A stretch of DNA of 27,882 bases, taken from positions 1 to 27,882 of the forward strand of contig CAZRGV010000083.1 in assembly GCA_964599655.1 (NCBI GenBank). Reading direction: 5' to 3'. Under the pieces are notes generated by a model. That model saw nothing but the letters and a program-made list of their open reading frames with translations, ran no database searches and was not told the DNA's origin. Source of the DNA: CAZRGV01 sp964599655. Its GTDB lineage: Bacteria > Planctomycetota > Planctomycetia > Isosphaerales > Isosphaeraceae. The position numbers were made by a program, and so were the translations under genes. The first letter of the stretch is position 1; every line of letters begins with the position of its first letter. Of the stretch, positions 1 to 9,350 are shown piece by piece.

Positions 1-605
1 AGGGCCAGGCTGCCCGGCTCGGGGATGGGGTCGCTGGTGATCGGGATCGAGCCGTTGGGCGCGCGGTCGGTCGCCTCGGTGAAGGTGCCTGCCAGCACCG
101 CGTAGTTCAGTGTCTGGCCCGCGCCGGTGCCGACGATCGGAATGCTTAACTGGTAGCTGTTGGCGGTGAAGGTGATTGGCACCGTGTAGGCGATGGCGTT
201 GGTCGTGGCGTTAAAGACGTCGACGGTTCCCGCGTGGAGCAGTTCGCTGGAGATGTCGACGTAGAACTCGTCGCCCATCAAGACGGCCGGAGCCCCACCG
301 AACAGGTTGATCTGCGGGGTGGCTCCGGTCGCGGCGTTTCGGTCGGTGTCGATGTCGATGAAGCCGGTGACGCTATTCGCGGCCGAAGCGCTCGGCGCGG
401 AGATCGAGTTGAGGAACGTGACCGTGAAGACGGTGCTGCTTCCCGACACGTACGCGTCGACCGTGGTGATGTCGAGCTGAACCGAGCCTGTGCCGAACGT
501 GTCGCCGGTCGGATCGACGAACGCCGCGGAAGCCGTCCGAGGAGTCGTCAACGCGATCAACGACAGGGCGAGCAGGGCCAGGACCAGGGATTTCGAGCGG
601 GTCAT
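1..605 (-). CDS. PEP-CTERM sorting domain protein, 3' end outside the window
   Basis: Reading the minus strand from an ATG at 605 gives an uninterrupted frame to the window edge, about 201 codons. It opens with a signal peptide (MTRSKS, then a Leu/Ala-rich core ending near TASA-A). A Thr/Ser/Val-rich beta-type body follows, without an enzyme motif I recognise. The last visible residues read PIPEPGSLAL, the start of a PEP-CTERM sorting signal, so only the transmembrane helix and basic tail are missing. A GGAGG ribosome site lies at 614-618, about 8 nt upstream, and supports this start. Proteins of this class are exported and processed by an exosortase, and many are surface or matrix proteins. 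It lies 89 nt downstream of the BNR-type gene on the same strand and may share its transcript. The specific function is unknown. Confidence 0.85.
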   Translation of the reverse strand, partial: MTRSKSLVLALLALSLIALTTPRTASAAFVDPTGDTFGTGSVQLDITTVDAYVSGSSTVFTVTFLNSISAPSASAANSVTGFIDIDTDRNAATGATPQINLFGGAPAVLMGDEFYVDISSELLHAGTVDVFNATTNAIAYTVPITFTANSYQLSIPIVGTGAGQTLNYAVLAGTFTEATDRAPNGSIPITSDPIPEPGSLA

Positions 606-694
606 CAAGGGTTCCTCCGGCCGGTCTGGGCCGAACGGTCGGTTCTTACCGTCAATCGTCGGGGTTGTCCAGGCGAACTCTGGGCGGGACGGAT

Positions 695-3330
695 TCAAGC
701 GGACTTCGTTCCCGGCGCGGAGTCCGCCGACGCGCGACGTCCTTGCCGGTCGAGGAGGCTCGCTTCCCCGTTCCGCATCAGGTCCGAGAGCCAGCCCTCG
801 GCTAGGGTGGTGGTGGCCGTTGGTGTGCCTCCGTCCGACCCGACCAGCAACGACTCGGCCATTGAGGCTCCGGTCTCCATTTCCTGGAAGATCCAGTCGA
901 CGGCGCGGGAGGGGTTGGCGACGGGAGAGGTCGAGAGCACGTCCGCCACCGTCGTTCCCGAACCGCCGGGGCGAGTCCGCTGGCCCGACAGGCCGAGCCC
1001 ACCATCACCCGTTCCGCCGCCGCTGGACGTGCCGAGCGATGGACTCGCGATCGGCCCAGTCATCGGCACGAGGATGATGGGCCCGTTCTGGGCGAGCGGT
1101 ACGCGGGTCCTCGACGGTGGCGAGGCCAGCATGGCGGCGTCGGCCACGACATCCCCCGTGGCGATGCTGCTCAACACCACCGAGAGCACGGTGGTGTTGA
1201 TCGAGTACACGCCGAGGCTCTTCCAGGAAACGCCTCCTGTCGTCAGATCTTCGGGCGCCACTTGCTGGTTGACGGTAAACGTGCCGATCAGGGTTGGTCC
1301 GTCGTAAACCTTGTAAGAGGCGTCATTGGCGTTCTGTGGGCGGGCCACCCACGTGACGAAAACCTCGTAGGTGCCGGGGGTTCGCTGGATCGACCAGCGG
1401 GCCGTGTTCGAGTCGATCTCGGAGACGCCGTCAGCGTGGACGCTGTAGTTGTTCTGATAGCCGGCCCCGGTCTGGGTGGTCCAGCCGGGGCCGGTGATCC
1501 GGAACGGGTAGGTGCCGTTGTCGACGGTTGAAAGCGCCGTGATCTGACGGTTGCCGAAGTCCAGGTTGGTGACGGTCTGGCCATCGGCGGGCCGGACCAT
1601 GTAGCCTCGGTAGCCCGGCCGGACCTGAACCCGATTCGTGTAAAGATCGAGCCCGCCAGGGTTATCGGCCGTGCTGTTTGAGCTGTCGCCCCAGGCCGGA
1701 ATGAAGGTTCCATCCCGGAAGTCCAGGCCCGTGTAGTCGCCGAAGTCGAACCCGTCGTTCGGCGTGGGGGAGATTCCCGAGGAAACCTGCACATTGGGCA
1801 GGAAGGTCAGGCCGCCATCGGTGCTGACCGAGGCGAAGAACTGGACCGAGGTGTTTGTCGGGCTGTTGCGGGCGTCGTAGAACGAAACGGCGATGTCGCC
1901 GGTCGTTTGGTCGATGGCGATTCGAGGCAGGAACTGCGAATTGGTCGTGTTGTCGTCGTTGACCTTGACCGGACTGCTCCAGCTCGTGCCGTTGTTGTCG
2001 GAGTAGCGAACGAAGATGTCGGTGTTATTGCTTTCGTCGGGGAACTCGTCGGTATAGACCATGTAGAGCCGGCCGTTGTGCGGCCCGCCGGTTCGATCCC
2101 ACGCGAAGCCCGCCTCGGCGTCGACCGACCGCGATGGCTGGGCGGGAATGTAATCGAACCCGCCGACATTCGTGGTCGTCAGCGTGAGCTGCGGCCCGAA
2201 GCCCTGCGGCCCGAGGCCGTCTGGGTCGAGATTGCCGAAGATCGTCGCGGGTCCCTGGCCGCTGCTAGGGTACTCGTAGCTGATGATCACCTGGCCGTTC
2301 GGCCCCACGGCGATGTCGCCGAAGTTGCCGCCACCGCTATTAGGCGCGGTCTCCGCGGCGCTGAAGCTACCGACGTTGGCGGTTCCCAGTCCGGTCACCA
2401 AAGCCCCACGGGCGACCATGCTTCCGCTGAGGTTGTAGGAGACCCAGACGCTGCCGGTTCCCGGAGCGTTCCCCGGGCCGGTCACGATCGTCGGTTGGTC
2501 GATACCGCCGCCGAATGAGGCGATCTGTGTGAAGTTCTGGCCGCCGTCACTACTGACCGCGACAATGACCGCGTTGATGCTCGAGTTGATGTAGGTCAGA
2601 AAGAGGTTGCCGAACTGGTCCCACGAGACGCTAGGGTCGCAGCAAGCGGATGAGAGACCGTCGCCGCCGGTGGCGACCGTCCGGGTGGTCCAGGTGGCGC
2701 CGCCGTCGAAGCTGACACCGCCGAACAGCGAGCCGCCGCCTCCATTGTTGGAGACCGTGAAGACGTTCTTGGGGTTTGTGGGATTGATGGCGACGGCGGT
2801 TTCGGTCTGGTTGCCCACGGCCTTGCTGACGTTGACGTTCGTGGCGGGCGCCAGGTTTGTGTTACTCGGCGAGGTGATGGCCCAGTTGTCGGAGGCACTT
2901 CCCGGACGCGGTAGAGCTGGTTCGCCGTCAGGCCCGTGAACGTGTAATTCCCGTTCGCGTCGGTCGTCTGGGTCGGTTCACCCGCGTCGAGCTGGCCGTT
3001 GTTGTTCGAGTCGAGGTAGACGGTCACGCCCGAGACGCCCGCCTCGGTCGGCTGCTGCACGCCGTCGCCGTTCAGGTCGTTGAAGACGGTCCCTTGAAGC
3101 GTTGAGGTCAGAAGCCGCCGACTCTCAAGCGGCTCCAGGCTCGCCCGCGTTCGANNNNNNNNNNCTCGTGGCCCGCGCGGGCGTGGCGAAGCCGATGTCG
3201 CCCGCGTTCGACCTCGCCCTCGCGAGGCACGGTTCCGGGCACGCGGGTCCAGCATGACTGTCTGGTCGAGCGACTCCAGCTCGTCGCCGCGCGCGCATCG
3301 GAACGGTAAAACCTTCCACGGACGCAACAT
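695..3330 (-). CDS. Secreted SdrD/BNR-repeat/golvesin-like protein, frameshifted and crossing an assembly gap
   Basis: The start at 3330 has AAGGAG just upstream (3337-3342). Next comes a basic stretch, the ten-N gap, and LEPLESRRLLT, which resembles the LExRxLL N-terminal motif of planctomycete exported proteins. An SdrD-B-like segment follows (FNDLNGDG, DSNNNGQLDAGE). The frame then changes near 2890-2900: the upstream frame ends in VREVPP, and the sense continues one frame over as SDNWAITSPSNTN and on to VGNQTETAVAINPTNP. The long downstream frame has BNR/sialidase-type beta-propeller repeats (SxDGGxxF, SDNNGTSW, STDGGLTF). After them is a golvesin/Xly-type module (TPGTYEVFVTW, then VNQQVAPEDL, then DVVADAAML) and a low-complexity Gly/Ser-rich tail. 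One missing base explains the shift. With the Ns close by, a sequencing error is as likely as a pseudogene. Probable role: cell-surface carbohydrate or protein binding; no catalytic claim is made. Confidence 0.8.
3155..3164. other. Assembly gap (10 Ns)
   Basis: Ten consecutive Ns interrupt the N-terminal coding part of the BNR-type gene. The flanks are similar to each other (gcccgcgttcga occurs immediately left of the gap, gcccgcgttcgacc about 35 nt right of it). The gap may therefore hide a collapsed short tandem repeat of uncertain length, and the reading frame across it cannot be trusted. Confidence 0.95.
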
Positions 3331-3444
3331 CAGTGGCTCCTTGGAGGGGGAACGTCAATATCCGCCCTGATCGGTTGGATCGCGCGGCCCGAGCGGACCG
3401 CGCGTCAGGCTCGATACCCGGCGAAGACCGCGGAAAGAAAAGAA

Positions 3445-3474
3445 ATCTTAGCCGACGCTTCCCGTGATTTGCAA
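3445..3474 (-). promoter_or_regulatory. Candidate sigma-70-type promoter for the BNR-type gene
   Basis: On the minus strand TTGCAA (3469-3474) is followed after 18 nt by TAAGAT (3445-3450), each matching four of six consensus bases. This predicts a 5' UTR of roughly 105-110 nt before the ATG at 3330. It sits in the 335-nt divergent spacer shared with the KDPG aldolase gene. No other gene is seen in that spacer. Confidence 0.35.
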
Positions 3475-3665
3475 ACCCTTCGTGACGGAAATCAACAACG
3501 CACCTGTGAATGCGATCAGGCATTGTCGGTCGTCGGAGACGGCGGAACCGCGCGCCAGGACCAGGTCCCCCGACGGCTTGACGGCCCCCGCATCGGCCCG
3601 CTACAGTCCTGAAAGTTCTGGGGGCCGGACGGTTCCCGTTCGAGACACACAGAGGGTTGGGAATC

Positions 3666-4325
3666 ATGGGCCGTGAGGCGACCCTGAAGCGCATCCTGGA
3701 TGGGGGCATCGTCGCGGTGGTTCGGTCAGAGTCGCCCGACCAGCCTGTCCCGGTCGTCCGAGCCCTGGCCGAGGGCGGGGTCACGGCCGCCGAGATTACC
3801 TTCACCGTGCCCGACGCCGTCGAGGTGATCCGCCAGGTCCGACGCGCGATGGGAGAGACCGTGGTTCTGGGCGCGGGCACCGTGCTCGATCCGGAGACCG
3901 CGCGCGCGGCCTTGCTGGCCGGCGCGGAATACCTCGTCGCCCCAACCGTCAATCTCGACGTCATTCGCATGGCCCGCCGTTACGACAAGGCGATGATGCC
4001 GGGCGCGTTCACCCCGACGGAGGTCCTGACCGCCTGGGAAGCCGGCGCCGACGTCGTGAAGGTCTTTCCGGCCGATGTCGGCGGCCCTCCGTTCCTCAAA
4101 GCGCTTCGAGGTCCCTTGCCACAGATCCGCCTGATGCCGACCGGCGGCGTGGACCTCAACACGGCTGAGGCATTCCTCAAGGCGGGCGCGTGCTGCCTGG
4201 GGGTCGGTGGAGCCCTCGTCGATCCGAAGGCCGTCGCAGCGGGCGACTTCGACCGAATTCGTGACCTCGCCTCGCAATACGTCGAGCTCGTCCGCCGATT
4301 CCGAAGCGGCTCCTCGAAGGGATAA
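3666..4325 (+). CDS. eda: 2-dehydro-3-deoxyphosphogluconate (KDPG) aldolase
   Basis: A 219-residue class I aldolase of the KDPG/KHG family, which cleaves 2-keto-3-deoxy-6-phosphogluconate to pyruvate and glyceraldehyde-3-phosphate in the cytoplasm (Entner-Doudoroff pathway or sugar-acid breakdown). Visible motifs are GIVAVVR at the N-terminus, AAEITF with the general acid/base Glu43, GAGTVLD, VAPTVN, VKVFPADVGG with the Schiff-base Lys132, and the phosphate-binding MPTGGV at 158-162. Length and motif spacing are typical of the family. I use the ATG at 3666 because GAGGG (3652-3656) lies at good spacing from it. A TTG nine bases earlier would add only three residues. No other Entner-Doudoroff gene is adjacent, so galactonate- or glucuronate-type substrates cannot be excluded. 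Confidence 0.93.
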   Translation: MGREATLKRILDGGIVAVVRSESPDQPVPVVRALAEGGVTAAEITFTVPDAVEVIRQVRRAMGETVVLGAGTVLDPETARAALLAGAEYLVAPTVNLDVIRMARRYDKAMMPGAFTPTEVLTAWEAGADVVKVFPADVGGPPFLKALRGPLPQIRLMPTGGVDLNTAEAFLKAGACCLGVGGALVDPKAVAAGDFDRIRDLASQYVELVRRFRSGSSKG

Positions 4326-4348
4326 CCCACCTCGCTCACACGTTGCGC

Positions 4349-4371
4349 CCGAAGGACCCGCAATCCTTCGG
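4349..4371 (+). terminator. Stem-loop after the KDPG aldolase gene
   Basis: A perfect 8-bp inverted repeat, CCGAAGGA and TCCTTCGG, with a 7-nt loop begins 23 nt after the stop codon. No T-run follows, so it may be an mRNA 3'-end stabiliser or a weak terminator rather than a classical rho-independent one. Confidence 0.4.
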
Positions 4372-4950
4372 TGAAACCATCCGGTCACCCGTCCTCGGGC
4401 GGTCTTGTTCCGCGACTGCTCCTAAATTGTGGCCAAATCTGGCAATAGAGTGGGCAATCCTTGCTTTCTTATGGCTGGGCGGGGTGGCCCTCGGCGGCGA
4501 CTGGGGCCATACAATCCGAATCTCTGGCGCTTTCGGTTCAAGCAGACCTGGAGTTGGGGACGATAACCCTGCCATCGGGTGGATCCTGCGCCCGGTTCAT
4601 TGGGCGTCGGACACATCGGTTAGACGGGGGAGCCGAGCCTGGTGCGGATGAGGATGGTCGAGGGAGACGTCTGGCCGAGGCACGCGGAACGGCCTTCGTC
4701 CGCGCTGCCGAGCCCGCGATTCGCGTTCCGCGCGTCCGTCCCATTCGGGGCTCCGCCACCCGACGACCTCTGCCAGAATCGGGCGTCTCGACGGCCCTTC
4801 CGGTGATTTCGGTGGGAGATCGGCTTGAGTTGCATTGATTGATGGCGTCTTCCTTGGTCTGGACGTGTTGAGTCGGGTCGGTGTCGAGGGTTTCGCGTCC
4901 TGGTCACTGGTTCCCGTCGGCCCTTTGCCCAGGAAACAGGAGAAGAGGGG
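4372..4950. other. Intergenic stretch with no convincing gene
   Basis: About 580 nt between the KDPG aldolase stem-loop and the next start codon. Several frames are open for 60-130 codons, but none has a ribosome site plus protein-like composition, and they overlap one another on both strands, as expected in high-GC DNA. The 3' end supplies the purine-rich ribosome site (AGGAGAAGAGGGG, 4936-4949 region) of the following gene. Confidence 0.5.
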
Positions 4951-6537
4951 ATGCCGAGCGGTTCCCGAGTGCGACTGGCGACCGTCGGGCTGGGGTTGAT
5001 CCTGGCCCTGGGGGTTGTCGCGCCCTTGGACGCCCAGGTCACCTCGTCTCGGTCGTCGGGCTCGGCCAAGACCATCTATTACAAGAACCGCTCGTTCCGC
5101 ATTCCGGTGACGATTCAGCAAGAGGTCCGTTCGCTGGTTCGCGAGGTCCGGCTCTGGGTTTCCGACGACTTCGGCTACCACTGGAAGGAACTGGGCCAGA
5201 CGTCCCCCGACCGGCCCGAGTTTCCCTTCCGCGCGACCCGCGACGCCGAATACTGGTTTGCCCTCCAGACGATCGACACGCGGGGCAAGGTCTATCCGTC
5301 GGACGACCGACAGGTCGAACCCAGCCTGAAAGTGGTCGTCGATACGGCCCCTCCCACGATCGTGCTCGAACCTGGCGGCCGGCGGGGCAGCCAGGCCGCG
5401 GTGCGCTGGGAAGTGCAGGACGAGCACCTGGTTCTCAAGTCCCTGGTGCTCGAATATCAGACGGAAGGGGCCGGCCCGCTCGACTGGCGGTCGGTCCCGC
5501 TTCGCGATTCCGACTACAAGCTGATCGGGGTCAAGAGCTGGGACGTCTCGACCTCCGACCCGATCCGTGTCCGGGCCTCCATCAAGGACCGGGCCAACAA
5601 TGTCCGGCAGGTGGAGGTGGTCTTGCCCGACGGCGCGGCGACTGAGCCAGGCGCCGTGGCCGACCTGCGAGACTTCAACGCCCCGCCGCCGGTCGCGCCC
5701 ATCTCCTCCCGGTCGAACGGCGGTCGAGGCCGGTTCGAGGATGAGGATCCGTTCGCCTCGATCGACAACCCGCCGCCCACCGCCGCCCAGCCGCCTGCCG
5801 GCGATTTCGGTCCAGCCTCCGTCGCGACGCCCAGTCGATCACCCGCCGCTCCTCAACCTCCACCCTCGACAACCTCGGCCGATCAGACGCTCCTGGTCGG
5901 CAGCCCGAAGTTCCCTCTTCAGTACGCCGTCGAGGACGCCAACCCCAACGCCGTGGCCCGCGTCGAGCTCTGGGTGTCGCACGACGGCGGCCGGACCTGG
6001 TATCCCCAGCCCGAGGACCCCGACCGGGTCTCTCCCTACATGGTCGACCTCGGGGGCGAGGGAACCTTCGGCCTCTGGCTCTCGGTCCAGGGAATCTCCG
6101 GGCTGGGCGACCCGCCCCCCGCCCCCGGCGACCGCCCGCAGATGTGGGTCGAGGTCGACAGCACGCCGCCCGTGGTCCAGGTCGACCCGCCCCGCATCGG
6201 CACCGGCCAGAACGCCGGCAAGGTGCTGATCACCTGGCGAGGCAGCGACCCGCACCTCGCCCCCAGGCCGGTCACGATTCTGTATCAACCCGAGGGCTCG
6301 AACGCCCCGTGGACGCCGCTCGCCCAGGGCCTCGACAACACCGGCCAGTACATCTGGTCGGTCCCCCCCGGCGCGCCGCCGAGATTCCGCATCCGGGTCG
6401 AGGTGAGCGACACCCTCGGCCATCGCGGCTCGGCCGAGACCGGCCCCATCGTGGTCGACCGCACCCGCCCCCGAGGCCGCATCCTCGGCCTCGACCCGAG
6501 CGCCCGGCTCGGCGAGGCGAATCCGCGGCGATATTGA
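4951..6537 (+). CDS. Secreted protein with two tandem Ig-like/BNR-like halves
   Basis: A 528-residue protein with a clear signal peptide (basic start, then LATVGLGLILALGVVAPLDA, cleavage near residue 28). Residues about 50-225 and about 322-505 are copies of one module. Each has V-x-LWVS-x-D-x-G-x-x-W, then a V-D-[ST]-[AT]-PP-[TV]-[IV] segment, a W-x-x-x-[DS]-x-H-L strand and a V-x-[IV]-x-D-x-x-x-[NH]-R end. A Pro/Ser/Ala-rich linker (about 230-315) joins them. This looks like a two-lobed beta-sandwich protein of the periplasm or envelope. I do not recognise a named family; proteins of this kind in planctomycetes are usually annotated as hypothetical. A purine-rich ribosome site directly precedes the ATG. 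The gene stands alone, with AT-richer spacer after it. Confidence 0.8.
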   Translation: MPSGSRVRLATVGLGLILALGVVAPLDAQVTSSRSSGSAKTIYYKNRSFRIPVTIQQEVRSLVREVRLWVSDDFGYHWKELGQTSPDRPEFPFRATRDAEYWFALQTIDTRGKVYPSDDRQVEPSLKVVVDTAPPTIVLEPGGRRGSQAAVRWEVQDEHLVLKSLVLEYQTEGAGPLDWRSVPLRDSDYKLIGVKSWDVSTSDPIRVRASIKDRANNVRQVEVVLPDGAATEPGAVADLRDFNAPPPVAPISSRSNGGRGRFEDEDPFASIDNPPPTAAQPPAGDFGPASVATPSRSPAAPQPPPSTTSADQTLLVGSPKFPLQYAVEDANPNAVARVELWVSHDGGRTWYPQPEDPDRVSPYMVDLGGEGTFGLWLSVQGISGLGDPPPAPGDRPQMWVEVDSTPPVVQVDPPRIGTGQNAGKVLITWRGSDPHLAPRPVTILYQPEGSNAPWTPLAQGLDNTGQYIWSVPPGAPPRFRIRVEVSDTLGHRGSAETGPIVVDRTRPRGRILGLDPSARLGEANPRRY

Positions 6538-6752
6538 GATTCAACCCTCTCGGTAGGATCCATTCGATCTCTATATCGACAAACGACTGAATTCTCGACC
6601 CAGCGCATCTCCGTGATTCATCGCAGAGCACATGACTTATGACTTGTTTTATGATCAATCCCATATTTGTGGGTTATAGAATGTTGGAAAAACGTTGGAT
6701 AATCCAGTGAAAGAGATCATTGCGAATTCCGTGGTGATCGGCAGTTTTTTTC

Positions 6753-6780
6753 TTGACAGAGGGTGTGGCTGAAGTAGGTT
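6753..6780 (+). promoter_or_regulatory. Candidate promoter of the DUF1573-DUF1559 cassette
   Basis: A perfect -35 hexamer TTGACA (6753-6758) is followed after 16 nt by TAGGTT (6775-6780), a weak -10. It lies in the locally AT-richer spacer 6538-6832, which otherwise shows no gene. The predicted start of transcription is about 45 nt before the cassette's first ATG at 6833. Confidence 0.4.
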
Positions 6781-6832
6781 GTGAAGAATGGCGATCTATC
6801 GGGCAATCCTCCTTATGAAGCCAGGTTAGGCC

Positions 6833-7924
6833 ATGAGGCTTCGCTTATCGCTAACGTGCATTGGAATCGCTTCAATCTTGGTCTCAGTTCTATCAGGTTC
6901 TTTATCCTCTGGCCTACGGCAGAGATCATCCCGCCCAGGTGTACTGATTGCGAAGGAGAACTCGCTTATCTGGGGGGGGCGGGGGGCGAAGTTGGGGATG
7001 GTTACGCACGATTCCGCTACGTCTTGCGGAATGAGGGAGATTCCCCGGTAAGGATTCACTCCATCCGGGCGAGTTGTGGATGTGCGAAGCCGAGCGTAAG
7101 CCCGACTGAGGTGGCGCCCGGTGGCACAACCATCGTCAGCGTCGCTGCACTTCAGCCAGCGATCGGTGAGCTGTTGCTCCAGGTCACATTAGACACGGAT
7201 TCGCCGTCGAATCCATTCGTGACCTTGACGGCCCGGGTTCTGTCGGCCCAGCGCCCACCGTTCGTCATGGGTGCGAGTGGCGATCTGACCTTCTTCGACG
7301 ATGATCTCGAGGAAGGAACGGGGCGCGAGATCGTGGTCCGAACGATCGAGACTTCCTCGAAGCCCGTCGTCCCACCGATCGAGACTGACTTATCATTCCT
7401 CGAGATCGAGTTCGTCTCGTCATCGGAGCGACCGGCCCCCCTGGCAGGCGCGGTCGAGAGAACTCACGTCTACCGCACCCGCTTCAATAAGCGACCCCCG
7501 CCGGGGACTTTCGATGGATTGATTGGTCACGGTCAAGGACCCATGGAATGGGTCCAATCACTCGATCCGGGCCCATGGGGAAATCCATCCCCCCTTGAAG
7601 GCCGTTCCCAATCCTCTCCTCCCCGATATCACGGATGACGGTCGATTTCGACCAGCGACGTTGCTCGTCGTGGGCCGACGGCCGCTGAACGGTGTGAACG
7701 TGGTCATCGAGGGGGGAGCGGAACGTGACATCACCATGGAGCCGGAGGTCGGATCACCAGGAGATCGCCGGTCGCTAACCTTCATCATAGCGCCGAAACC
7801 TGGTGGGTCGATCATTCCCGGCCGATACGAACTGGCGATCACCTCGGGGGAGGATTCGGCCGATCGAGTCATGGTTCCCCTGATCATCCGCAAGCCCCTC
7901 TCTCCTGGAGTTGTTCGGAAATGA
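6833..7924 (+). pseudogene. DUF1573-like secreted protein, two compensating frameshifts
   Basis: The ATG at 6833 begins a good signal peptide (MRLRLSLTCIGIASILVSVL). That frame runs to a G-rich tract (8 Gs, C, 6 Gs, about 6971-6986), where the sense moves to another frame: RFRYVLRNEGDSPVRI then SCGC, the core motif of DUF1573 Ig-like domains. Near 7528-7535 the sense returns to the first frame (FDGLI followed by VTVKDPWNGSNHSIRAHGEI) and continues to the TGA at 7922-7924. One missing base in the G tract and one extra base near 7530 restore a single protein of about 364 residues. Both shifts preserve protein-like sequence on each side, so they are recent or are sequencing errors. DUF1573 proteins are periplasmic beta-sandwich proteins of unknown function. 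The next gene starts 10 nt downstream, which implies one operon. Confidence 0.75.
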
Positions 7925-7933
7925 GGTGAGCCG

Positions 7934-8926
7934 ATGAAGATGGGTCCGGGAAAAACGAGCTCGCTGCCCATTCGTAACCGGCCCGGATTGTCGCTGATCG
8001 AACTCCTGGTCGTCATCGGCATCATCGGCGTCCTCGTCGGGTTGCTGCTTCCCGCCGTGCAGGCGGCCCGAGAGGCCGCACGGCGTGTCCGTTGCGTGAA
8101 CAACTTGAAGCAGTTGGGACTCGCGCTGCATGGATACGCGGCGGCCTGGGACGTCTTTCCCCTCTCATCCACGGGCCTCCGCGGAGGGCCGGGCCGAGTC
8201 TACGGGACACCCGCTTCCGTGCAGGTGATGTTGCTTCCCTATGCGGAAAACGTGGATCTCTACAACAGTATCAACCTCGATGATTCATCGCAGGCGTTCG
8301 GCATCATTGGCCCCGCGAATGCGACGGCCTCATCGGTTGTCGTCTCCATGTTCCTCTGCCCTTCCGATCCCAACACCTCCGGGCGCGGCGGCGTGAATTC
8401 CTATCGGGCCAATCTGGGCCTGTGCTACTTCTGCGATGATGAGGATGCGGGGGCCTTCGTCTTCGGGCCGACCCGGCTCGCCGGCTTCACGGATGGTCTG
8501 TCACAGACTCTGGCCTTTTCCGAGAAGCTGGTCGGCTCGGGGTCATCCGCGGCCTATTCCCCCACCCGCGACTGGATCGACCCGGGGTTCATTCCTCGTC
8601 CCGGATCGGCCGACGACTGGTTGTCTGTCTGTTCAGACCTTCGGTCGAGCGCGGGCAGCCACCCGGATGCCGGCCACACGTGGCTTCTCTCGGGTACGAT
8701 CAATACGGCGTTCTTCGTGGCCTCACCGCCCAACAGTCCGATCCCCGATTGCGGCAACTATCATGTCGGTGGAACTGGCATCTTCGGGGCGAGGAGCCTC
8801 CACCCCGGAGGTGTGAACGCCAGCCTGACCGACGGCTCGGTCCGCTGGTTCGGATCGGGCATCGCCCCGGATGTCTGGCGCTCCCTCGGCACGAGGAACC
8901 GAGGCGAGGTCGTCCCTCCGCAGTAG
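7934..8926 (+). CDS. DUF1559 pseudopilin-like protein
   Basis: A 330-residue protein with the prepilin N-terminal cleavage/methylation motif: RPGLSLIELLVVIGIIG, in which cleavage after Gly18 leaves Glu at +5, followed by a long hydrophobic helix. The AVQAAREAARRVRCVNNLKQLGLALHGY segment right after the helix is diagnostic of the DUF1559 family, which is expanded to dozens or hundreds of copies in planctomycetes. The C-terminus keeps the family's H-x-GG-x-N-x-x-x-x-DGSVR-x-x motif (LHPGGVNASLTDGSVRWF) and ends soon after. A GAGGTGA ribosome site overlaps the stop codon of the DUF1573 gene. The protein probably sits in the inner membrane or envelope through a type II/IV-secretion-like prepilin pathway. 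Its actual role is not established. Confidence 0.93.
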   Translation: MKMGPGKTSSLPIRNRPGLSLIELLVVIGIIGVLVGLLLPAVQAAREAARRVRCVNNLKQLGLALHGYAAAWDVFPLSSTGLRGGPGRVYGTPASVQVMLLPYAENVDLYNSINLDDSSQAFGIIGPANATASSVVVSMFLCPSDPNTSGRGGVNSYRANLGLCYFCDDEDAGAFVFGPTRLAGFTDGLSQTLAFSEKLVGSGSSAAYSPTRDWIDPGFIPRPGSADDWLSVCSDLRSSAGSHPDAGHTWLLSGTINTAFFVASPPNSPIPDCGNYHVGGTGIFGARSLHPGGVNASLTDGSVRWFGSGIAPDVWRSLGTRNRGEVVPPQ

Positions 8927-8981
8927 CCGTGTCGCGTCTCCAATTCCCTATCCTTTCCACGTCGAAGAGGATGAGAACGAG

Positions 8982-9305
8982 ATGAGAAATCGCGTTCGCA
9001 TGGGTATACGAGTGCTCATGACTTCCGTCTTTCTTGTGCCCTTCGTCTTCTTCCCGAGGGCTCTGGCGCAGAACCAGAGGGAGTGTATGGGTGCTGCCCG
9101 AAATCATTGCGTCAATTGCAGCGACGGTCTCGGGTATTTCTGCACCAACAACGTCAACGGACCCCTGCAGATCGGCAATTGCCAATTGATGGCGAATTAC
9201 AATTGCGTTACATACCCGAACGTCGACTGCGGGGGAGCGCACTCTTGCGTGGATGGCTCTTACCAAGGCCAGTGCGGCCTCTTCATGGTTTGTGGCCCGT
9301 ATTAA
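8982..9305 (+). CDS. Small secreted cysteine-rich protein
   Basis: Starting at the ATG at 8982 gives 107 residues: a signal peptide (basic start, then VLMTSVFLVPFVFFPRALA, cleavage before QNQ), then about 75 residues containing ten cysteines. The cysteine order is C-x7-C-x2-C-x7-C-x11-C-x7-C-x8-C-x5-C-x8-C-x6-C. An even number of cysteines and export suggest up to five disulfides. The frame remains open upstream into the DUF1559 gene, but that extension has no signal peptide in place, so the internal ATG is preferred. I do not recognise the family. It lies 55 nt after the DUF1559 gene and before a LolA-like gene, suggesting an envelope role shared with them. It could also be a small ligand- or metal-binding protein. 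Confidence 0.75.
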   Translation: MRNRVRMGIRVLMTSVFLVPFVFFPRALAQNQRECMGAARNHCVNCSDGLGYFCTNNVNGPLQIGNCQLMANYNCVTYPNVDCGGAHSCVDGSYQGQCGLFMVCGPY

Positions 9306-9350
9306 TGAGCCAACCTGATTTCAGGTCTTCGTGCAAACGTCGGACTCCGT

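Noticed and set aside
234..1307. Long plus-strand open frame opposite the BNR-type and PEP-CTERM genes
   Set aside because: Arg/Gly/Pro-rich composition, typical of the antisense of high-GC coding sequence; the minus-strand frames have signal peptides and domain motifs.
4461..4838. 125-codon frame in the spacer before the 528-residue secreted protein
   Set aside because: No ribosome site, mixed composition and overlapping frames on both strands; not enough support for a gene.
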